DNA from: an uncultured Dorea sp.
GTDB lineage: Bacteria > Bacillota > Clostridia > Lachnospirales > Lachnospiraceae
Direction: 5' to 3'
NCBI GenBank assembly: GCA_910579335.1
Contig: CAJTUQ010000104.1
Location: 1-8,018, forward strand
DNA: 8,018 nt
A program made the translations under genes and the position numbers. The first letter of the stretch is position 1. Every line of letters begins with the position of its first letter. A model generated the notes under the pieces. It was not told where the DNA came from, searched no databases, and saw nothing but the letters and a program-made list of their open reading frames with translations. Shown here in pieces: positions 5,008 through 8,018 of this stretch.

Positions 5008-6492
5008 AGCGAATTCGTAATTGAGATGAAAGGAATCACCAAGACTTTCCCAGGAACCAAAGCACTGGACAAAGTTGATCTCAGCATTAAGCCGGGAGAA
5101 ATCCATGCGCTGCTTGGAGAGAACGGAGCGGGAAAGAGTACGTTGATGAATGTGCTGATAGGGCAGTACACAATGGATGAAGGTGAGATATTCATGGACG
5201 GGCAGCCTGTAAAGATAGGTTCCCCGAAAGAAGCGTTTGCAAAGAATATCGTAATCGTGCCTCAGGAGCTGAACCTGATTCCGGAGGCGTCCATAGCAGA
5301 AAATATTTTTCTTGGCAACGAGAGAGCCAAGGGGACATTGATTAATTGGAAAGATGCGCAGAGGGAGGCGGCTGAGCTGTTAAAGCTGCTGGATGTTGAA
5401 ATTGACGTCATGCAGCCGGTAAAGAAGCTTTCGGCGGCATATCAGCAGCTTGTATCGATTGCAAGAGCGCTTGCCTACTCTCCGCGAGTATTGATTTTAG
5501 ATGAGCCGACGGCGGTGCTGACAAACAAAGAGGCGGTGACGCTGTTTGCATCTATGCGGCGGCTGAAAAAAGCAGGAACCTCTATGATTTTTATCACCCA
5601 TCATCTGGATGAGGTTATGGAGCAGGCCGACCGGGCTACAATTATGCGGGACGGGCAGCTTGTGAAGGTGACTGAGATAAAAGATATTACGAAGGATGAA
5701 ATCATTACCAATATGGCCGGAAAGAAAGTTCAGGAGTCAAAGCACGTGAACCGCAAAGTGTCGGACGAAGTGTTTTTTGAAGCGCAGAATATGACCCGGC
5801 CGGGAGAATTTTCCGACGTGAGCTTTAAAGTAAGAAAAGGAGAGATTCTTTGCGTGGCAGGGCTTGTAGGCGCAGGGCGTACGGAGATATTCAAAAGTGT
5901 ATTTGGAATTACGCGTCCGGAGCCCGGAGCAAAGATGTTTGTAGAAGGCAAAGAGGTTGATATCAAGGAACCGGGTGCTGCACTTAAGCTTGGCATGGGC
6001 TATGTGTCGGAGGAAAGACGTCATGACGGAATTACGCCGGGAATGTCTGTAATGGAAAACATGATGCTTCCGTCCTACGATCAGCTTAAAAAGAACGGCC
6101 TTATTAATTTTAAAGAGGCGGCAAAGATTACGGATGAATATATCGGAAGATTTCGAATCAAGACGGCGGGCAGGGAGGCCCTTATCAAAAACCTCTCCGG
6201 CGGTAACCAGCAGAAGGTTATTGTTGCGCGCTGGATGGCAAAGGGAATCAAAATGCTGATAATGGATGAGCCTACCCGCGGGATTGATGTAAATGCGAAG
6301 GCGGAAATTCATGCACTGGTGAGAGAACTGGCGGATAACGGCGTGGCCGTGGTGGTAATTTCCTCGGAAATGGAGGAAGTGCTGGCGCTTGCGGACAGGG
6401 TTATGGTAGTTCATCAGGGAAAAATCAAAGGATATATTGAAGACGTAGATATGACCACAGAAGAGGATGTTCTGAAAGTGGCATTTCAGTAG
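5005..6492 (+). CDS. Sugar ABC transporter ATP-binding protein, double NBD (RbsA/MglA-like)
   Basis: With the TTG start this is a 495-residue protein, the usual length for tandem sugar ATPases. First nucleotide-binding domain: Walker A GENGAGKST at 38-46, signature LSAAYQQ at 142-148, Walker B VLILDEPT at 162-169, H-loop His199. Second domain: degenerate Walker A GLVGAGRTE at 286-294 (no GKS/T lysine), consensus signature LSGGNQQ at 397-403, Walker B LIMDEPTRGID at 418-428. The degenerate second P-loop and altered first signature are normal for RbsA-type proteins, which work with one competent ATP site. It powers uptake on the cytoplasmic face, bound to the permease encoded 13 nt downstream. 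Expression is probably tuned by the hairpin upstream. It could be named ribose, galactose or xylose ATPase equally well; the sequence supports only the family. Confidence 0.95.
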   Translation: MSEFVIEMKGITKTFPGTKALDKVDLSIKPGEIHALLGENGAGKSTLMNVLIGQYTMDEGEIFMDGQPVKIGSPKEAFAKNIVIVPQELNLIPEASIAENIFLGNERAKGTLINWKDAQREAAELLKLLDVEIDVMQPVKKLSAAYQQLVSIARALAYSPRVLILDEPTAVLTNKEAVTLFASMRRLKKAGTSMIFITHHLDEVMEQADRATIMRDGQLVKVTEIKDITKDEIITNMAGKKVQESKHVNRKVSDEVFFEAQNMTRPGEFSDVSFKVRKGEILCVAGLVGAGRTEIFKSVFGITRPEPGAKMFVEGKEVDIKEPGAALKLGMGYVSEERRHDGITPGMSVMENMMLPSYDQLKKNGLINFKEAAKITDEYIGRFRIKTAGREALIKNLSGGNQQKVIVARWMAKGIKMLIMDEPTRGIDVNAKAEIHALVRELADNGVAVVVISSEMEEVLALADRVMVVHQGKIKGYIEDVDMTTEEDVLKVAFQ

Positions 6493-6505
6493 GAGGTAAT
6501 GAGTA

Positions 6506-7489
6506 ATGAAAAAAGTGGTAGATTTTTTAAAATCGACGCCGGGAATGGTTTTGATTGTAACAATTCTTGCCGGGCTTGGCGTACATATTGCGACAGGTAA
6601 CTTTTTCACGGCATACAATATCAGTACACTGACAAGAGCGGCGTCTTTTATAATCATTGTCAGCTTCGGCCAGACAATCGTGCTTTTGACAGGCGGCATC
6701 GACTTATCTGTGGCGGCGGTCGGTTCCGTATCCAGTATGTGTGCGGCAAAATTAATGATTGAACAGGGAGTGAACCCGTGGGTATCTATTCTTGTTTCCT
6801 GTGTAATAGGGCTTCTGCTCGGACTTGTGAACGGTCTGTTTATCGCATACCTGAGACTGACTCCGTTTATCGTAACACTGGCAACGGCGGAAATCTATAA
6901 AGGTATTGTATACATTATTACAAAGGGAACGCCAATCGTCGGAATCCCATCCAGTGCTCAGTTCCTCGCAAATGGCGTCATCGGCGGGATTCTTCCTACG
7001 ATTGTTATCATCATGCTGCTCATCTGTGTCGTGCTTACGATTATGTTAAAATACACGAAGCTTGGGCGTCATATTTTTGCTCTTGGGGGCAACAGAAACT
7101 GTGCGAAAATTGTTGGTATTAAGACGGAAAGAGTAGAAGTTATCGTCTATTGCTTAAGCGGTCTTTTGGCTGCGGTAGCAGGCGTGCTGATGACTTGCAA
7201 GCTGGCGTCCTTCCAAGCTTCCATCGGAGCGAACTGGGTAAACCCGACTATCGCGGCATCTGTTCTTGGCGGAACTTCCATGACGGGCGGTATCGGCGGC
7301 GTGGTAGGTACGGTAATCGGTGGTCTCTTAAACAGTACGGTTTCGACATCCATTACTCTTTTGCGCGTGTCGTCTTACTGGGAGACGGTTGTTACCGGCG
7401 GCGTAGTGTTAGTTGCGGTAACTGTGGATGCGATTAAGGAAAATCCGGTAATGAGGGATAGATTTACCCACATGTTTAAAAGGAAATAA
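6506..7489 (+). CDS. Sugar ABC transporter permease (RbsC-like)
   Basis: A 327-residue integral membrane protein of the BPD_transp_2 family, normal length. Hydrophobic segments occur at about residues 12-30, 43-62, 67-85, 92-116, 119-138, 157-180, 207-228, 250-275 and 292-310. Family landmarks are LLTGGIDLSVAAVGS at about 60-74, the cytoplasmic loop GRHIFALGGNRNCAKIVGI near 188-206 that contacts the ATPase, and GGIGGVVGTVIGGLLNS late in the protein. Such permeases form a homodimeric channel, which explains why only one permease gene is present. The ATG at 6506 follows AGGAGG (6491-6496), which overlaps the ATPase stop codon; an out-of-frame ATG at 6499 is not used. The gene is co-transcribed with the ATPase and followed after 30 nt by the transketolase N-subunit, tying transport to metabolism of the imported sugar. 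Confidence 0.95.
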   Translation: MKKVVDFLKSTPGMVLIVTILAGLGVHIATGNFFTAYNISTLTRAASFIIIVSFGQTIVLLTGGIDLSVAAVGSVSSMCAAKLMIEQGVNPWVSILVSCVIGLLLGLVNGLFIAYLRLTPFIVTLATAEIYKGIVYIITKGTPIVGIPSSAQFLANGVIGGILPTIVIIMLLICVVLTIMLKYTKLGRHIFALGGNRNCAKIVGIKTERVEVIVYCLSGLLAAVAGVLMTCKLASFQASIGANWVNPTIAASVLGGTSMTGGIGGVVGTVIGGLLNSTVSTSITLLRVSSYWETVVTGGVVLVAVTVDAIKENPVMRDRFTHMFKRK

Positions 7490-7519
7490 GTCGTTTTATA
7501 ACGGCGGAAAGGACCAGAT

Positions 7520-8018
7520 ATGGGAAATTTAAAGGCATTAGCTTATGAATTAAGAGAAGATGTAATAGACATGATTGTGGAAGGCAGGGCCGGGCACATC
7601 GGCGGCGACATGAGCGTCATGGAAATCCTGACGGAGCTTTATTTTGACCAGATGAATATCAGCCCTGAAAACATGGACGATGCGGACAGGGACCGGTTCA
7701 TTATGAGCAAGGGGCATTCCGTGGAAGCGTACTACGCGGTCCTCGCTGCAAAGGGATTCTTTGACATCAAGGACGTGGTGGCGACCTTCAGCAAGTTCGG
7801 CTCCCAGTTTATCGGCCACCCCAACAACAAGCTTCCGGGCATCGAGATGAACTCCGGCTCCCTGGGGCACGGCCTTCCGGTAAGCGTTGGAATGGCGCTC
7901 GCCGGGAAGATGGATAAGAAGGATTACAGGGTCTACACCGTCATGGGCGACGGGGAAGTTGCGGAAGGCTCCGTGTGGGAGGGGGCAATGGCGGCAAGCC
8001 ATTACAAACTCGACAACC
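7520..8018 (+). CDS. Second transketolase N-terminal subunit, partial (3' end outside window)
   Basis: The first 166 codons are present, about 60% of a typical 270-280-residue N-subunit; the reading frame is open to the window edge. Thiamine diphosphate and substrate motifs are visible: AGHIGGDMSVMEILTELYF (His26), MSKGHSVEAYYA (His66), GSLGHGLPVSVGMALAGK (113-130) and the cofactor-binding GDGEVAEGSVWEG (143-155). The ATG at 7520 follows GGAAAGGA about 6 nt upstream and lies 30 nt after the permease stop, so it belongs to the transporter operon. A C-terminal subunit is expected immediately downstream. It differs clearly from the leftward N-subunit at the start of the window (GHIGGD versus GHLGGS and different flanks). 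Base composition looks GC-richer, with more C-ending codons than the transporter genes. It should act on a metabolite of the imported sugar. Apulose-4-phosphate or sulfo-sugar transketolases are known split relatives, but that identity is not shown here. Confidence 0.93.
   Translation, partial: MGNLKALAYELREDVIDMIVEGRAGHIGGDMSVMEILTELYFDQMNISPENMDDADRDRFIMSKGHSVEAYYAVLAAKGFFDIKDVVATFSKFGSQFIGHPNNKLPGIEMNSGSLGHGLPVSVGMALAGKMDKKDYRVYTVMGDGEVAEGSVWEGAMAASHYKLDN

Noticed and set aside
5737..6699. Long minus-strand open frame opposite the ATPase and permease genes
   Set aside because: No domain signature, and both opposite-strand genes are unmistakable ABC components.
7488..7508. Small hairpin GTCGTT/AACGGC after the permease gene as a terminator
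   Set aside because: Only six base pairs with a wobble and no T-run; the transketolase gene follows at once, so read-through is expected.

Overview
The window reads like a sugar-utilisation locus from a low-to-mid-GC Firmicute, most likely a Lachnospiraceae or other Clostridia. The reasons are purine-rich AGGAGG-type ribosome binding sites, a TTG start, sigma-A-like promoters, intrinsic terminators, AT-rich intergenic DNA and split (two-polypeptide) transketolases. No genus can be named from the sequence alone.

Layout. Positions 1-1131 (minus strand) hold a split transketolase read leftwards: the C-terminal subunit (1131 to 181) comes first and the N-terminal subunit (170 to beyond position 1) follows. 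Positions 1132-1374 are a divergent promoter region with two inverted repeats built from CTCCAA/TTGGAG half-sites. One sits on the transketolase -10 box, the other spans the -35 region of the regulator promoter. Positions 1375-3292 (plus strand) are a two-regulator operon: an RpiR-type HTH+SIS repressor/activator and a LacI-family regulator, closed by an intrinsic terminator at 3341-3376. Positions 3377-3736 are an AT-rich control region with a near-consensus promoter, several ACTAAA/TTTAGT elements and a leader of about 230 nt. Positions 3737-7489 encode a complete ribose/xylose-type (CUT2) ABC sugar importer: lipoprotein binding protein, double ATPase and permease. A strong terminator-like hairpin lies between the binding protein and the ATPase. 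From 7520 to the window end is the N-terminal subunit of a second, different split transketolase, cut by the window edge.

How they work together. The importer captures a monosaccharide-like ligand, probably a pentose or similar small sugar (inference). Each transketolase would transfer two-carbon ketol units between phosphorylated sugars with thiamine diphosphate. The RpiR regulator has a SIS domain, a fold that usually senses a sugar phosphate, and probably controls the divergent transketolase operon and itself. The LacI regulator is a candidate for the transporter promoter. No kinase, isomerase or aldolase is visible, so the substrate cannot be assigned. Two unlike split transketolases flanking one transporter suggest a non-standard sugar pathway rather than plain pentose phosphate housekeeping. 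I see no mobile element, CRISPR array, tRNA or rRNA.
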